The notes under the pieces were generated by a model. The model was not told the origin of the DNA. It saw only the letters and a list, made by a program, of their open reading frames with translations, and searched no databases. From positions 2,046,001-2,110,000 of the forward strand of contig CP026511.1 of assembly GCA_004010935.1 (NCBI GenBank): 64,000 nucleotides of DNA, written 5' to 3'. This DNA comes from Pseudomonadaceae bacterium SI-3. Its GTDB lineage: Bacteria > Pseudomonadota > Gammaproteobacteria > Pseudomonadales > Pseudomonadaceae. Made by a program: the position numbers and the translations under genes. Numbering within the stretch: the first letter of the stretch is position 1; every line of letters starts with the position of its first letter. This document shows positions 1-9,113 of this stretch, piece after piece.

Positions 1-108
1 ATCGCCTTGACCTTAGTTAACCCGTCCTGAGGAAGGTGTAGGGCTTCGATCTATCATGGATCTCCAGTAGCAAAGCGCCCACCAGTCGAGGTCGAGCTGT
101 TCAGTTTT

Positions 109-552
109 TCAAGTTCGTATCGTGCCGGTTGCCAATGCCTGGTTAACCGCCAGCCAGCCATTCACCGCTTCCTCCCCAGCATGCTGGAAGGCCCGTTCGA
201 GGAGACGCACCTGTTCGCGTCGCAATGCCTGCTCTAGCTTTGCACCCTCGGCAGTGAAGCGCAGCATGCGCTTGCGCTTGTCTTCATCGGCCGTCCTGCT
301 CTCCACCAGATGCATTTCAATCAGCTGACGCAATGGCGTATTCAAGGCCTGCTTACTGACCCCCAGGTAGCTGAGTAGCTCTTTAACGCTGAGGTCGGGG
401 TAGCTTGCGATAAAAAACAGGATTCTGTGATGCACTCGGGACAGTCCGCGTCGGGCAAGCATCTCGTCCGGCTTGGCTGTAAACGCCTGATAGCCTAGGA
501 AGAAGCTCTCCATGATCTGGCGCTGAACAGTGCTTTTTTTTAGGTCAGGCAT
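109..552 (-). CDS. MarR-family transcriptional regulator
   Basis: A 147-residue protein with the layout of a MarR winged-helix repressor: an N-terminal dimerisation helix, then a helix-turn-helix around residues 55-90 (VKELLSYLGVSKQALNTPLRQL) and the wing with the family's DEDKRKR motif at about 89-95. It probably binds DNA as a dimer and responds to a small ligand, which cannot be told from sequence. It is divergent from the aminotransferase gene, with a short shared intergenic region containing an inverted repeat suitable as its operator. The MarR / aminotransferase / GST arrangement resembles the PA1653-1655 neighbourhood, which supports a local regulatory role. Family assignment is firm; the target is inferred. 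Confidence 0.9.
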   Translation of the reverse strand: MPDLKKSTVQRQIMESFFLGYQAFTAKPDEMLARRGLSRVHHRILFFIASYPDLSVKELLSYLGVSKQALNTPLRQLIEMHLVESRTADEDKRKRMLRFTAEGAKLEQALRREQVRLLERAFQHAGEEAVNGWLAVNQALATGTIRT

Positions 553-585
553 ATTGACGTATTTACAGTTGAGGGCGTAATTTTG

Positions 586-600
586 GTCAAGTAGTTTGAC
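586..600. promoter_or_regulatory. Candidate MarR operator
   Basis: The sequence GTCAA-GTAGT-TTGAC is a perfect 5-bp inverted repeat with a 5-nt spacer, in the 79-bp region between the divergent MarR and aminotransferase genes. Size and place fit a MarR dimer site. Inference only. Confidence 0.4.
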
Positions 601-631
601 TCATTTTTATTATTCCTGCATCTGGTGCCCC

Positions 632-1797
632 ATGGTCTTCTCCGAACGCATTGACCGCCTGAAAAGCTCGCTGATCCGTGAAATTCTTGCCGCTGCACAG
701 CGTCCTGAGGTGATGTCTTTCGCTGGTGGACTGCCTGCTGAATCCATGCTGCCGAAGGTCGACTGGGCGCCCATGCCGGCGAGCCTGGGTCAGTACGGGA
801 TGAGCGAAGGGGAGCCCGCACTGCGCGAGGCCATCGCGGAGGAAGCCCGAGCAATCGGTGTTTCTTGCTCGGCCAGTCAAGTGCTGATCGTCAGCGGTTC
901 CCAGCAGACCCTGGACCTCGCATCCAAGCTGTTCATCGATCGGGGCACCGAGGTGCTGCTCGAGGCGCCGACTTATCTAGCCGCCCTGCAGGCTTTTCAA
1001 TTGTTCGGAGCCGACTGTCTGGCGGTGCCGCAGGAGTCCGATGGGCCATCGCTGGTCGCGCTGCGTCGACGGCTGGAACAGCACAAGCCGGCCTTTGCTT
1101 ACCTTATCCCAACGTTCCAGAATCCCTCGGCGGTCCGTTATAGCGAGGAAAAGCGTGATGCGGTAGCCGCGCTGCTTGACGAGTTCGGCGTGACCCTGAT
1201 TGAAGATGAACCCTACCGCGAACTGGTATTCGACGAAGGTCGTGCTCGCCCAATCGTTAGCCGCTTGCGCAACGCAAGCTGGATCTACACCGGGACAGTT
1301 TCCAAGACCCTGCTTCCAGGGCTACGTGTCGGGTATCTGATCGCAACACCGGACCTGTTCCCTTATCTGTTACGTCTGAAGCAGTCAGCCGACCTGCATA
1401 CCAATCGCGTTGGTCAGTGGCAGGCGCTTCAGTGGCTCGGAAGCGAGCAGTATCGGTTGCATCTGGGTGAGCTGCGCAGTTTCTACCGCCTGCGCCGTGA
1501 TGCGATGCAGGCTGCGTTGAATGATTATTTCGCCGACCTCGCCGATTGGCAGGTGCCGCAGGGGGGCTGTTCTTCTGGCTGCAGCTGAAACAACCGATCG
1601 ACACCCGAACGCTGCTCGATTCCGCGTTGGCGCAGGATGTGGTGTTCATGCCTGGCGAGCCGTTCTTCGTCGACCCCGAGCAAAATCTCGGTTATCTGCG
1701 GCTCAACTTCAGTCATGTCGCGCCAGAGCGTCTTGATGAGGGTATTCGCCGCCTGGCGAGTGTGATTCGCGAGGCGCTAGTGGTCGAAGCGGCATAG
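632..1797 (+). pseudogene. PLP-dependent class I/II aminotransferase, frameshifted
   Basis: The first frame (632 to about 1566) encodes the N-terminal and central parts of a fold-type I aminotransferase of the 2-aminoadipate / MocR-C-terminal kind. It has the PLP-binding GSQQTLDL region, the cofactor-contacting EDEPYREL and the Schiff-base lysine in TVSKTLLPG. Translation then fails in VPQGG, but the missing C-terminus (GLFFWLQL through YLRLNFSH) continues at once in another frame to 1797. The switch coincides with a run of six G at 1561-1566; seven would restore one frame of about 388 residues. It is either a true 1-bp deletion, a slippage-prone tract or a sequencing error. The ATG at 632 was chosen because the protein family begins near MVFSERIDRL; its ribosome site is weak. 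Confidence 0.8.
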
Positions 1798-1831
1798 TTC
1801 AGATGCGGTGGATGCACCGCTGGAGGGCAAA

Positions 1832-2437
1832 ATGACATACAAGGTGTACGGCGACTATCGGTCCGGTAACTGCTACAAGGTGAAGCTGATGCTGCACTTG
1901 CTGGGGCGATCGTATGAGTGGGTTCCGGTGGATATCCTGCGCGGTGAAAGCCGTGAGGCAGCATTTCTGAAAATGAATCCCAACGGCAAGATACCGGTGC
2001 TCGAGCTGGAAGACGGTAGCTGCCTGTGGGAATCGAACGCAATCCTCAACTTCCTCGCTGAAGGAAGTGAATTCCTGCCGGCCGATGCCCGGTTGCGGAC
2101 CCAGGTTCTGCAGTGGCAGTTCTTCGAGCAATACAGCCATGAACCCTTCATCGCTGTGGCGCGGTTCATCAAGGTTTATCTGGGCTTGCCGGACGATCGC
2201 CTCGATGAATATGCAGCCAAGCAACTGGATGGTTATCACGCGCTTGATGTCATGGAGCAGCAGCTGCTACGCACGCCCTATCTGGTTGGCGAGCACTACT
2301 CGATCGCTGATGTTGCGCTCTACGCCTATACCCACGTGGCTGGGGAGGGCGGTTTCAGCCTGGCGCGGTACCCGGCCATCAGTGCCTGGCTGCAGCGTGT
2401 GGCCAGTCATCCGCGCCATGTCGGCATGTTCGATTGA
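1832..2437 (+). CDS. Glutathione S-transferase family protein
   Basis: A 201-residue cytosolic GST. The N-terminal thioredoxin-like domain (1-80) carries the probable catalytic serine in SGNCYK near residue 12, the cis-proline region KIPVLEL and the glutathione-contacting WESNAI. The all-helical C-terminal domain holds GEHYSIADVALYAY, the usual N-capping/hydrophobic staple. The ATG at 1832 is preferred over an upstream GTG because GGAGG lies just before it. It follows the broken aminotransferase on the same strand. Substrate unknown. Confidence 0.9.
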   Translation: MTYKVYGDYRSGNCYKVKLMLHLLGRSYEWVPVDILRGESREAAFLKMNPNGKIPVLELEDGSCLWESNAILNFLAEGSEFLPADARLRTQVLQWQFFEQYSHEPFIAVARFIKVYLGLPDDRLDEYAAKQLDGYHALDVMEQQLLRTPYLVGEHYSIADVALYAYTHVAGEGGFSLARYPAISAWLQRVASHPRHVGMFD

Positions 2438-2469
2438 AAAGAAGCGCGTAGCCGCGAGCTTTTTGAATG

Positions 2470-2486
2470 GTCAGCCATAAGCTGAC
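2470..2486. terminator. Possible bidirectional hairpin between convergent genes
   Basis: GTCAGC-CATAA-GCTGAC forms a 6-bp stem between the convergent GST and folE genes. There is no clear T-run, so terminator function is tentative. Confidence 0.3.
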
Positions 2487-2525
2487 AGGCTTGGTCTGCA
2501 AAGGCTTAGCGGCTAATAGCTGACC

Positions 2526-3071
2526 TTATTTTACCAGGCCGAGAAATTCACTACGCGTGGCGGCATTTTCGCGGAATTGGCCGAGCATGACCGAGGTGAC
2601 CATCGATGAGTTCTGTTTCTCGACGCCGCGCATCATCATGCACATGTGCTGCGCTTCGATCACGACTGCGACACCCCATGCACCCGTAACCTGCTGAATC
2701 GCTTCTGCAATCTCGCGGGTGAGGTTTTCCTGGATCTGCAGTCGGCGGGCATACATGTCAACAATGCGAGCGACTTTCGACAGGCCGAGCACCTTGCCGT
2801 TGGGCAAATAAGCGACATGCGCCTTGCCGATGAAGGGCAGCATGTGGTGTTCGCACAACGAATAGAGCTCGATGTTCTTGACCAGTACCATTTCGCTGTT
2901 ATCGGAGCTGAACAGCGCGCCGTTCGTGACGTCCTCGAGCGTCTGCTGATAACCCTTGCACAGGTACTGCATGGCTTTAGCGGCGCGCTTGGGCGTATCG
3001 AGCAGGCCCTCGCGGTTGACGTCCTCGCCGAGTTGGCCAAGGATCGCTGTGTAATGTGTTTCCAGGGACAT
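2526..3071 (-). CDS. folE: GTP cyclohydrolase I
   Basis: A 181-residue type I GTP cyclohydrolase, which converts GTP to 7,8-dihydroneopterin triphosphate, the first step of tetrahydrofolate or biopterin synthesis. Zinc and substrate motifs are present: [10 protein letters not shown] (Cys and His ligands) and [11 protein letters not shown] near the C-terminus (second Cys and catalytic His region), plus GLSKVARIV. Length is normal for a short Pseudomonas FolE, and the neighbourhood resembles that of P. aeruginosa folE2. It lies downstream of the Smr gene on the same strand. Confidence 0.96.
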   Translation of the reverse strand: MSLETHYTAILGQLGEDVNREGLLDTPKRAAKAMQYLCKGYQQTLEDVTNGALFSSDNSEMVLVKNIELYSLCEHHMLPFIGKAHVAYLPNGKVLGLSKVARIVDMYARRLQIQENLTREIAEAIQQVTGAWGVAVVIEAQHMCMMMRGVEKQNSSMVTSVMLGQFRENAATRSEFLGLVK

Positions 3072-3178
3072 GTGACTACCTGTCAGGCTTGCAAAAAAGC
3101 GCGAGTGCGAAGGTTAGGGGGTCGACGGCTGGGCTGCAAGCATGCGTCGCGCTGACCGGCTTGATTGCGGCGCTTGGA

Positions 3179-3736
3179 TTATTCGTCGCGGCCTTCGAGC
3201 ATGGTCCGTTTGAGGATTACATATACCCCGCCGGTGCCGCCATGTCTTGGTAGGCAAGAGGTGAAGCCCAATACCTGGGCGTGCTGGCGTAACCAGGTAT
3301 TAACATGGCTTTTGATCAAGGGGCGCTTACCGTCTTTTCTTGCGGCCTTGCCATGCGTCACACGCACGCAGCGAATCTCGAATTTGCACGCTTCGGCGAG
3401 AAAGTCCCAGAGCAGCACGCGGGCTTTCTCAACGCTCAGCCCATGCAGGTCCAGGCTGCCCTCGAATGGAATTTGGCCAGCTTTCAGTTTGCGTATCTGG
3501 CTGTCCTGGACACCGTCGCGCACCCAGTACAGTTCATCTTCAGCCGCAACATCAATTACGAACTGATCGGAAAGCCCATCGATCCTGGTATCGCCGTCGC
3601 TGATCGAGGCATTGGCACGTAGAGTGGCTATCTGTGCTTTGTTGCTGCGTGGTTTACCAATTTCAGCCCGGTCGTGTTCGATAGGCTTGACGCCACGCAC
3701 AGCTGATCTGAACAGGGAAAAATCATCTTCTTGCAT
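3179..3736 (-). CDS. Smr domain protein
   Basis: A 185-residue protein with an N-terminal charged segment and a C-terminal Smr domain (about residues 95-180). The domain is marked by LDLHGLSVEKAR, VTHGKAARK and the closing RHGGTGGVYVIL. Small stand-alone Smr proteins bind nucleic acids and several are endonucleases; some act in ribosome rescue. The DLHG aspartate/histidine pair is retained. The start at 3736 (MQEDDF) is preferred to one eight codons upstream because a GGAGG precedes it. Precise role unknown. Confidence 0.88.
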   Translation of the reverse strand: MQEDDFSLFRSAVRGVKPIEHDRAEIGKPRSNKAQIATLRANASISDGDTRIDGLSDQFVIDVAAEDELYWVRDGVQDSQIRKLKAGQIPFEGSLDLHGLSVEKARVLLWDFLAEACKFEIRCVRVTHGKAARKDGKRPLIKSHVNTWLRQHAQVLGFTSCLPRHGGTGGVYVILKRTMLEGRDE

Positions 3737-3828
3737 GAGGCCTCCGCTTAAGTCGGCCATTTTATCTCAAAGCTTTTGTCCAGGGCTGACTTCCCCCTCG
3801 AATGCCATGCTGGGCAAGCGCGGACAGA

Positions 3829-4146
3829 CTAACGGCGTTTTTTCAGGCGTGGCGAAAGACTCAACCCGCTCGGTGTATGCATGCGGCGGCGCACACGACG
3901 CCGCACGAATGCGCCAAGCAGCAATAGGATCAGACCCAAGGTCAATAGCGTCACCGCGGCTTCCTTGTCCAGAGGCATGCTGGCCAGGGCTCCGATACCG
4001 CTAAACAGTGACGCAACACCGGTGCCAATGAAGAGCGCGCCCGCGACGATCAGCAGCAGACCAAGTGCTGCGCCAAGGCGTGAGCCCCAGCTGCGATGTT
4101 GCCGAGGGCGGAGACGGCGAGCATCGAATCCATCGGTTCGTTTCAT
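3829..4146 (-). CDS. Small two-helix membrane protein
   Basis: A 105-residue hypothetical protein. After a basic N-terminus there are two predicted membrane helices (about residues 24-52 and 63-82, the second very leucine-rich), then an arginine-rich tail (RRRVRRRM). The positive-inside rule would put both ends in the cytoplasm. It lies between the Smr and isochorismatase genes on the same strand, in a position resembling the small protein PA1676. No function can be assigned. Confidence 0.65.
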   Translation of the reverse strand: MKRTDGFDARRLRPRQHRSWGSRLGAALGLLLIVAGALFIGTGVASLFSGIGALASMPLDKEAAVTLLTLGLILLLLGAFVRRRVRRRMHTPSGLSLSPRLKKRR

Positions 4147-4230
4147 TCCGGTTAGCTCCTCGGGAGCGGCTATCAGGCCGTTGGAAAGCGTAGACGAGGC
4201 AGGCTAGACGCTTTTCGGTGCGGTTGCGCC

Positions 4231-4824
4231 TTATGCCAGTGCTTCGGCATCAGTCACGCAAACAGCGAAGTTATCGGCGAGAATGGTCATTTCCATGCGA
4301 TGCACCTCTGCCGCGGCGATCGCGCCGTCTCCCATCGGCAGGTCACGTGTGGCGCAGGCCTTGTCAACCAGTGTACAGCGGTAGCCATAGTCCTTTGCCG
4401 CGCGGACGGTGGTGCTCACGCTCGAGTGAGTCATGAATCCGCAAACAATGAGGTCGAGGCGGCCATGCTGCTGCAGCAGCTCGTGTAGTTTTGTGCCGGC
4501 GAACGCATTAGGCAGTGTCTTGCCGATCACGGTTTCGCCTGGAAGCGGTGCCGCTTCCGGCATGATCTGGCCACGTAATCCTTGGGGGTCGAACAGCCCA
4601 CCCGGGATGCCCAGGTGATGAACATGCACGATGGGTGCGCCAGCAGCGCGGGCGGCGGCCAGCAGCTTGCTGATCTGCTCCAGCGACGAATCCAGATTTG
4701 GTAATGCCAGCGTTCCCGTCCGGTATTCTTCCTGAACGTCAATGATGACAAGGGTCGCGTTGGCCAAAGTCGCCGGTGCATAACTGCGGCCACTGAGCTG
4801 AAGCATGGTCTGTGGCTTGGACAT
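4231..4824 (-). CDS. Isochorismatase-family cysteine hydrolase
   Basis: A 197-residue alpha/beta protein of the isochorismatase-like family, which includes nicotinamidases and many amidases of unknown substrate. The catalytic triad can be placed: Asp in VIIDVQEEY, Lys in VIGKTLPNAF and Cys in the C-terminal half, where the family nucleophile is usually in VCG(F)xTH. Here that region reads IVCGFMTHSSVS, so the nucleophile position holds Met and the upstream Cys is displaced. Members with this pattern are often annotated as cysteine hydrolases anyway. The start at 4824 follows an AGGAG ribosome site. Confidence 0.85.
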   Translation of the reverse strand: MSKPQTMLQLSGRSYAPATLANATLVIIDVQEEYRTGTLALPNLDSSLEQISKLLAAARAAGAPIVHVHHLGIPGGLFDPQGLRGQIMPEAAPLPGETVIGKTLPNAFAGTKLHELLQQHGRLDLIVCGFMTHSSVSTTVRAAKDYGYRCTLVDKACATRDLPMGDGAIAAAEVHRMEMTILADNFAVCVTDAEALA

Positions 4825-5012
4825 GACTGACTCCTTGTTCTGAGAGGGGCATGATTGTGGCGCCAGTAGCGCGAGATGTGAACAGCCAATAGGCGATGAT
4901 TTGGTCATATACATCGGCGTTATGGGCGTTATGCCACCACGCAGAGCCTCAAAATTCGCGAAACGAGCGGGGCCATCAGCTAGACTTTCGCCCTTTTTAA
5001 AGGAGATGCCCC

Positions 5013-5933
5013 GTGACTGCTTCGTCTTCCCGTTTGCGCACCTTGCGTGACCATATTCGCTGGGCTGTCAGCCGCTTCCACGCCGAACAGCTGTTCTTCG
5101 GCCACGGCACGGACAACGCTTGGGATGAAGCTCGCCAGTTGGTGCTTGGTGCCTTGCACTTGCCGTGGGAGATGGCCGACAGCTACCTCGATTGTCGGCT
5201 GGAAGACGATGAGCGTGAGCATCTACAGGCTTTGCTGCACCGGCGAATCGAGCAACGCGTGCCTACCGCCTATCTGCTCGGGCAGGCCTGGTTTTGCGGG
5301 CTTCCGTTCATCGTGAACGATCACGTACTGATTCCGCGCTCGCCGATTGGCCAATTGATCGAGCGTCGCTTCGAGCCATGGTTGGCGAAGGAGCCCGCAC
5401 GGATTCTCGACCTGTGTGCCGGTTCCGGTTGCATCGGCATTGCCTGCGCCTATGAATTCCTCGATGCAGAGGTGCTGCTGGCCGACCTGTCTTTCGAAGC
5501 GCTGGAAGTGGCCAACCGCAACATTGAACAGCATGGCTTGGACGATCGGGTTTACACCGTACAGGGCGATGGGTTCGATGGGCTGCCCAAGCAGCGCTTC
5601 GACCTCATTGTCTCCAACCCACCCTATGTGGACGCTGAAGATTTCGCCGATATGCCTGCCGAGTTCCAGCATGAGCCCGCACTGGGTTTAGCCTGTGGTG
5701 ACGACGGGTTGAATCTGGTGCGAAGAATACTGGCGGAGGCGGCCGATCACCTGACCGAGACCGGCACCCTCGTCGTCGAAGTCGGCAACAGTCAGGTGCA
5801 TGTCGAAGCGCTTTATCCGGAAGTCGACTTTACCTGGCTCGAGTTCACGGACGGCGGGCATGGTGTTTTTCTGCTCGCGGCCAGTCAGTGCCGGGATCAT
5901 CAGGCGCTGTTTCGTGAACGGCTTGTGCGGTAG
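5013..5933 (+). CDS. prmB: Ribosomal protein uL3 glutamine methyltransferase
   Basis: A 306-residue SAM-dependent N5-glutamine methyltransferase. The SAM-binding motif is [12 protein letters not shown] and the catalytic SNPPY that grips the glutamine side chain is present (VSNPPYVD). A helical N-terminal substrate-recognition domain precedes it. PrmB methylates a glutamine of ribosomal protein L3 during 50S assembly. The paralogue PrmC has the same fold; PrmB is chosen from the N-terminal sequence ([12 protein letters not shown]) and from position just upstream of aroC, as in other pseudomonads. The GTG start has AAGGAGA upstream. Confidence 0.95.
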   Translation: MTASSSRLRTLRDHIRWAVSRFHAEQLFFGHGTDNAWDEARQLVLGALHLPWEMADSYLDCRLEDDEREHLQALLHRRIEQRVPTAYLLGQAWFCGLPFIVNDHVLIPRSPIGQLIERRFEPWLAKEPARILDLCAGSGCIGIACAYEFLDAEVLLADLSFEALEVANRNIEQHGLDDRVYTVQGDGFDGLPKQRFDLIVSNPPYVDAEDFADMPAEFQHEPALGLACGDDGLNLVRRILAEAADHLTETGTLVVEVGNSQVHVEALYPEVDFTWLEFTDGGHGVFLLAASQCRDHQALFRERLVR

Positions 5934-5957
5934 GCGAGGTCGAGCGGCCCTGGAGCG

Positions 5958-6746
5958 TCAGCGGGTTGCGATCCAGATCAGTAGCCCGGCCTGAAACAGG
6001 GCGAAGACGATCAGGCAGGCAATGGTGAATCGGAGGGTGCCATCCTCCCGGCGAAGCTTGCTCAAGCGTTCGTGGATATCGCGAATTTGATTTTCCCGCT
6101 CGAGCAGATTGCGATCAGCCTGCTCGAGCATCGCCGCGGCCTCTTGCAGTTCGATGATTTGCACCTTTTCGATATTCCAATCAGGCCGCAACGCACTGAC
6201 ACGACTCGCACTGTAGGTCGCCTTGAGCTGCTTGGGCTCGGTATACAGCACATCGAAACCCTGGCTGAGCAGGCAATGATCGCGCCGCAAGCGTGTGTCC
6301 TCGCCGGTTATATCTTTGACCGGCAACGCGCCGCCTTCGACCAGATAATGTGCCCAGCGCTTCTGAGCCCAGGCTGCCCCCTGCGCAAGCAGGAAGCGTC
6401 CAAGGCCACGGTTTGCCGGTTCTATATGCAGACCAGAGTCTGGGCCGAAGCGCACTTCTTTGGCTCGGTGGTCGGCCCAGATTTCCAACAGATTGTGCTG
6501 TTTAGACAGCACTTGTCCTGGTATCCGTATGAAGAGCTTCAAAAGGCTCTGCTGAGGCGTATGTCGCTCGACCTGGGCCAACTCCACGAACCGTAGCGGG
6601 CGCGCCCCGGTGTCTCGGTCAGTGGGCAATGGCGACAGGCGAAGCAGTCGGAAGCGATCCGGGACGAGTTCGGCCCAGGGGTGCGGCTGGGGCACAGCGG
6701 GCGTCAGGGCCTCGTTGTCGTTAGGTGCTGTTGTGCTGTCTGTCAT
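5958..6746 (-). CDS. Membrane-anchored GNAT-like protein with coiled coil
   Basis: About 262 residues, not a named family. The middle contains EPANRGLGRFLLAQGAAWA, which resembles the acetyl-CoA-binding RxxGxG/A loop and helix of GNAT acetyltransferases, followed by a region ending LSQGFDVLY like a GNAT beta-bulge strand. Residues about 190-235 are a charged coiled coil (IIELQEAAAMLEQADRN), and the protein ends in a single hydrophobic helix (FTIACLIVFALFQAGLLIW), so it is probably tail-anchored with the catalytic-like part in the cytoplasm. It resembles PA1679 in position. The start could be 6758 instead; neither has a strong ribosome site. Enzymatic activity is unproven. Confidence 0.7.
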   Translation of the reverse strand: MTDSTTAPNDNEALTPAVPQPHPWAELVPDRFRLLRLSPLPTDRDTGARPLRFVELAQVERHTPQQSLLKLFIRIPGQVLSKQHNLLEIWADHRAKEVRFGPDSGLHIEPANRGLGRFLLAQGAAWAQKRWAHYLVEGGALPVKDITGEDTRLRRDHCLLSQGFDVLYTEPKQLKATYSASRVSALRPDWNIEKVQIIELQEAAAMLEQADRNLLERENQIRDIHERLSKLRREDGTLRFTIACLIVFALFQAGLLIWIATR

Positions 6747-6810
6747 CTCGGCGTCCATGGGCCTGTGCGGGTCGTTGCGGCAGGCAAGGAGCGTATCGGC
6801 CGATAGCGGG

Positions 6811-7776
6811 CTAACTGGAGGCTGGCAATATGCCGTGCTCGGACAAGAATCGGCTGATCTGTTCCGTCAGTTCATGAGCGATAGGCAATTCGGGGCTGCT
6901 ATAGGAGGCCATTTGTCCGGCGCGCTCCGGCGGCGTAATGCGCAATACGTGCCCCATCCCTGATATCAGGGCCAACTCCGCGTCGGCTCTGGCTCGCTTC
7001 AGGGCCTGGGCATCTTCGCGCCCGACCTGAATGTCATGAGTGCCCTGGATAATTAACGCCGGTGCTTTGGTGCCCGCGAATGCATTGGCTGGGTCCTGGC
7101 GGAACAGCGAGATGAGATAAGGCTGTACGCTCGGGCGGAACAGAATCCGCAATGGGTCGGGCACCTGATCATGGATTCTTCCTGCCTTGAGCTCATCGAT
7201 CAGGTAGTACGCGGTTGCCAGCAGCGGCGGCGACAAGCGGCCCTGGAGTTGCTCGCGCAGCAGCGTGTCGATGGGGCGACCGCTGCCTGCAAGGCTGATC
7301 AGTGCAGCGGGTTTAACGGTAGGCTCAGCCAGGCTGGCAATTAGTGCACCTTCGCTGTGGCCGACCAGCACGACCGCCGAAAATCGCGGATCGGCTTGCA
7401 ACAGGCGCGTCCAGGCTACTGCATCGGCCACGTAATCCTTCACATCCAGTTGGCTTTCGTCAGGTGCCAGCGCGCGGCTCTGGCCGACGCCGCGCTTGTC
7501 ATAACGCACGCTGGCGATGCCGCGTTTGGCCAATGCCTGTGCCAGCCGCTTGAGACTATCGTTGTGGCCCAATGGATTGTTGCCGTCGCGGTCGGTCGGG
7601 CCTGAGCCGGCTATCAACAACGCGACTGGCAGGGTGATATCCGACTTCGGAAGCAGCAGGCTGCCATGAAGACGCCCGTCTGGCACCTGCACGGTCATCC
7701 TCTGATTCAGCAGCGTCTGGGCTTGGACTAAGGGAGCGAGCATGGTGAGCAACGTGAACACTAAAAGGAAACGCAT
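6811..7776 (-). CDS. Secreted alpha/beta hydrolase
   Basis: A 321-residue hydrolase with an N-terminal signal peptide (MRFLLVFTLLTMLAPLVQAQ). The fold is marked by the oxyanion-region GSGPTDRDGNNP, the nucleophile elbow GHSEGALIA, the acid strand ALIIQGTHDIQV and the catalytic His in GMGHVLR. This matches periplasmic serine esterase/peptidase-like proteins of the YfhR/DLH kind. The signal peptide fixes the start at 7776 rather than 7854. It is divergent from aroC. Substrate unknown. Confidence 0.88.
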   Translation of the reverse strand: MRFLLVFTLLTMLAPLVQAQTLLNQRMTVQVPDGRLHGSLLLPKSDITLPVALLIAGSGPTDRDGNNPLGHNDSLKRLAQALAKRGIASVRYDKRGVGQSRALAPDESQLDVKDYVADAVAWTRLLQADPRFSAVVLVGHSEGALIASLAEPTVKPAALISLAGSGRPIDTLLREQLQGRLSPPLLATAYYLIDELKAGRIHDQVPDPLRILFRPSVQPYLISLFRQDPANAFAGTKAPALIIQGTHDIQVGREDAQALKRARADAELALISGMGHVLRITPPERAGQMASYSSPELPIAHELTEQISRFLSEHGILPASS

Positions 7777-7930
7777 GGGCAGCAATAAACCATTGGCGAA
7801 GCGGGGCGGATACGGAGCGAGCTGACGGTTGGGCGGGTTGGCAGTATGCGCCACCGCTGTAGGCAGCGAAACCGGCGGCGGCTCGGGTATACTTCCGCCC
7901 CCTCTTTAGGTCGATCGCGGAGCGCCCTGC

Positions 7931-9022
7931 ATGTCCGGCAATACTTACGGCAAGCTGTTCACCGTTACCACGGCTGGCGAAAGCCATGGTCCGGCATTGG
8001 TCGCGATCGTCGACGGCTGTCCGCCGGGCCTGGAACTGAGCGCCGCTGACCTGCAGCGCGACCTCGATCGACGCAAGCCTGGCACCAGCCGGCATACCAC
8101 CCAGCGCCAGGAAGCGGATGAGGTTGAAATCCTTTCCGGCGTATTCGAAGGTCGTACGACCGGCTGCCCCATTGGATTGCTGATCCGTAACACGGACCAG
8201 AAATCCAAGGACTATTCGGCAATCAAGGACCAGTTCCGTCCCGCTCATGCCGACTACAGCTATCACCACAAGTACGGTCTGCGTGACTACCGCGGCGGTG
8301 GTCGCAGCTCAGCCCGCGAAACCGCCATGCGCGTCGCTGCCGGCGCCATCGCCAAGAAATACCTGGCGACGCTAGGCATCCAGGTGCGCGGCTACATGAG
8401 CCAGCTGGGTCCGATCGAAATTCCATTCAAGACCTGGGAAAGCGTTGAGCAGAACGCATTTTTCAGTCCGGACCCGGACAAGGTGCCGGAGCTGGAAGCG
8501 TATATGGATCAGTTGCGTCGTGATCAGGATTCGGTTGGTGCCAAAATCAGTGTCGTCGCCGAAGGCGTACCTCCAGGGCTTGGCGAGCCGATTTTTGACC
8601 GTCTCGATGCTGAACTGGCCCATGCCCTGATGAGCATCAATGCGGTGAAGGGCGTTGAAATCGGTGCCGGCTTCGCCAGCGTCGCCCAGCGTGGCACCGA
8701 GCACCGTGACGAGATGACGCCGGACGGTTTCCTTTCCAACAATGCAGGCGGCGTTCTGGGCGGCGTTTCGTCCGGTCAACCGATCATCGCGCATCTGGCG
8801 CTCAAGCCGACGTCCAGTATCACCACGCCGGGCCGCTCGATCGACGTCGACGGCAATCCCGTGGATGTCATCACCAAAGGTCGCCACGACCCCTGCGTGG
8901 GTATCCGTGCGACGCCGATCGCCGAAGCGATGATGGCCATCGTTTTGCTGGATCATCTGCTGCGCCATCGGGGGCAGAATGCCGATGTGCTGGTGGGTAC
9001 GCCGGTGTTGGGGCAGCTCTAA
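7931..9022 (+). CDS. aroC: Chorismate synthase
   Basis: A 363-residue protein of standard length for chorismate synthase, the last shikimate-pathway enzyme, which uses reduced FMN to eliminate phosphate from EPSP. Signature segments include [42 protein letters not shown] and [16 protein letters not shown]. It is the first gene in a rightward series (aroC, MFS, mtnB). Confidence 0.98.
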   Translation: MSGNTYGKLFTVTTAGESHGPALVAIVDGCPPGLELSAADLQRDLDRRKPGTSRHTTQRQEADEVEILSGVFEGRTTGCPIGLLIRNTDQKSKDYSAIKDQFRPAHADYSYHHKYGLRDYRGGGRSSARETAMRVAAGAIAKKYLATLGIQVRGYMSQLGPIEIPFKTWESVEQNAFFSPDPDKVPELEAYMDQLRRDQDSVGAKISVVAEGVPPGLGEPIFDRLDAELAHALMSINAVKGVEIGAGFASVAQRGTEHRDEMTPDGFLSNNAGGVLGGVSSGQPIIAHLALKPTSSITTPGRSIDVDGNPVDVITKGRHDPCVGIRATPIAEAMMAIVLLDHLLRHRGQNADVLVGTPVLGQL

Positions 9023-9113
9023 GCTTGCGGCTGGGAGCCTGAAGCCGGAAATCGAGCAAACCGCTCGTTCCTGCCTCTAGTCGCTTTGCTTCCAGCTACT
9101 GGCTTTTTCGCCT

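Noticed and set aside
1..108. Partial gene at the left edge
   Set aside because: No frame with a recognisable protein; treated as non-coding.
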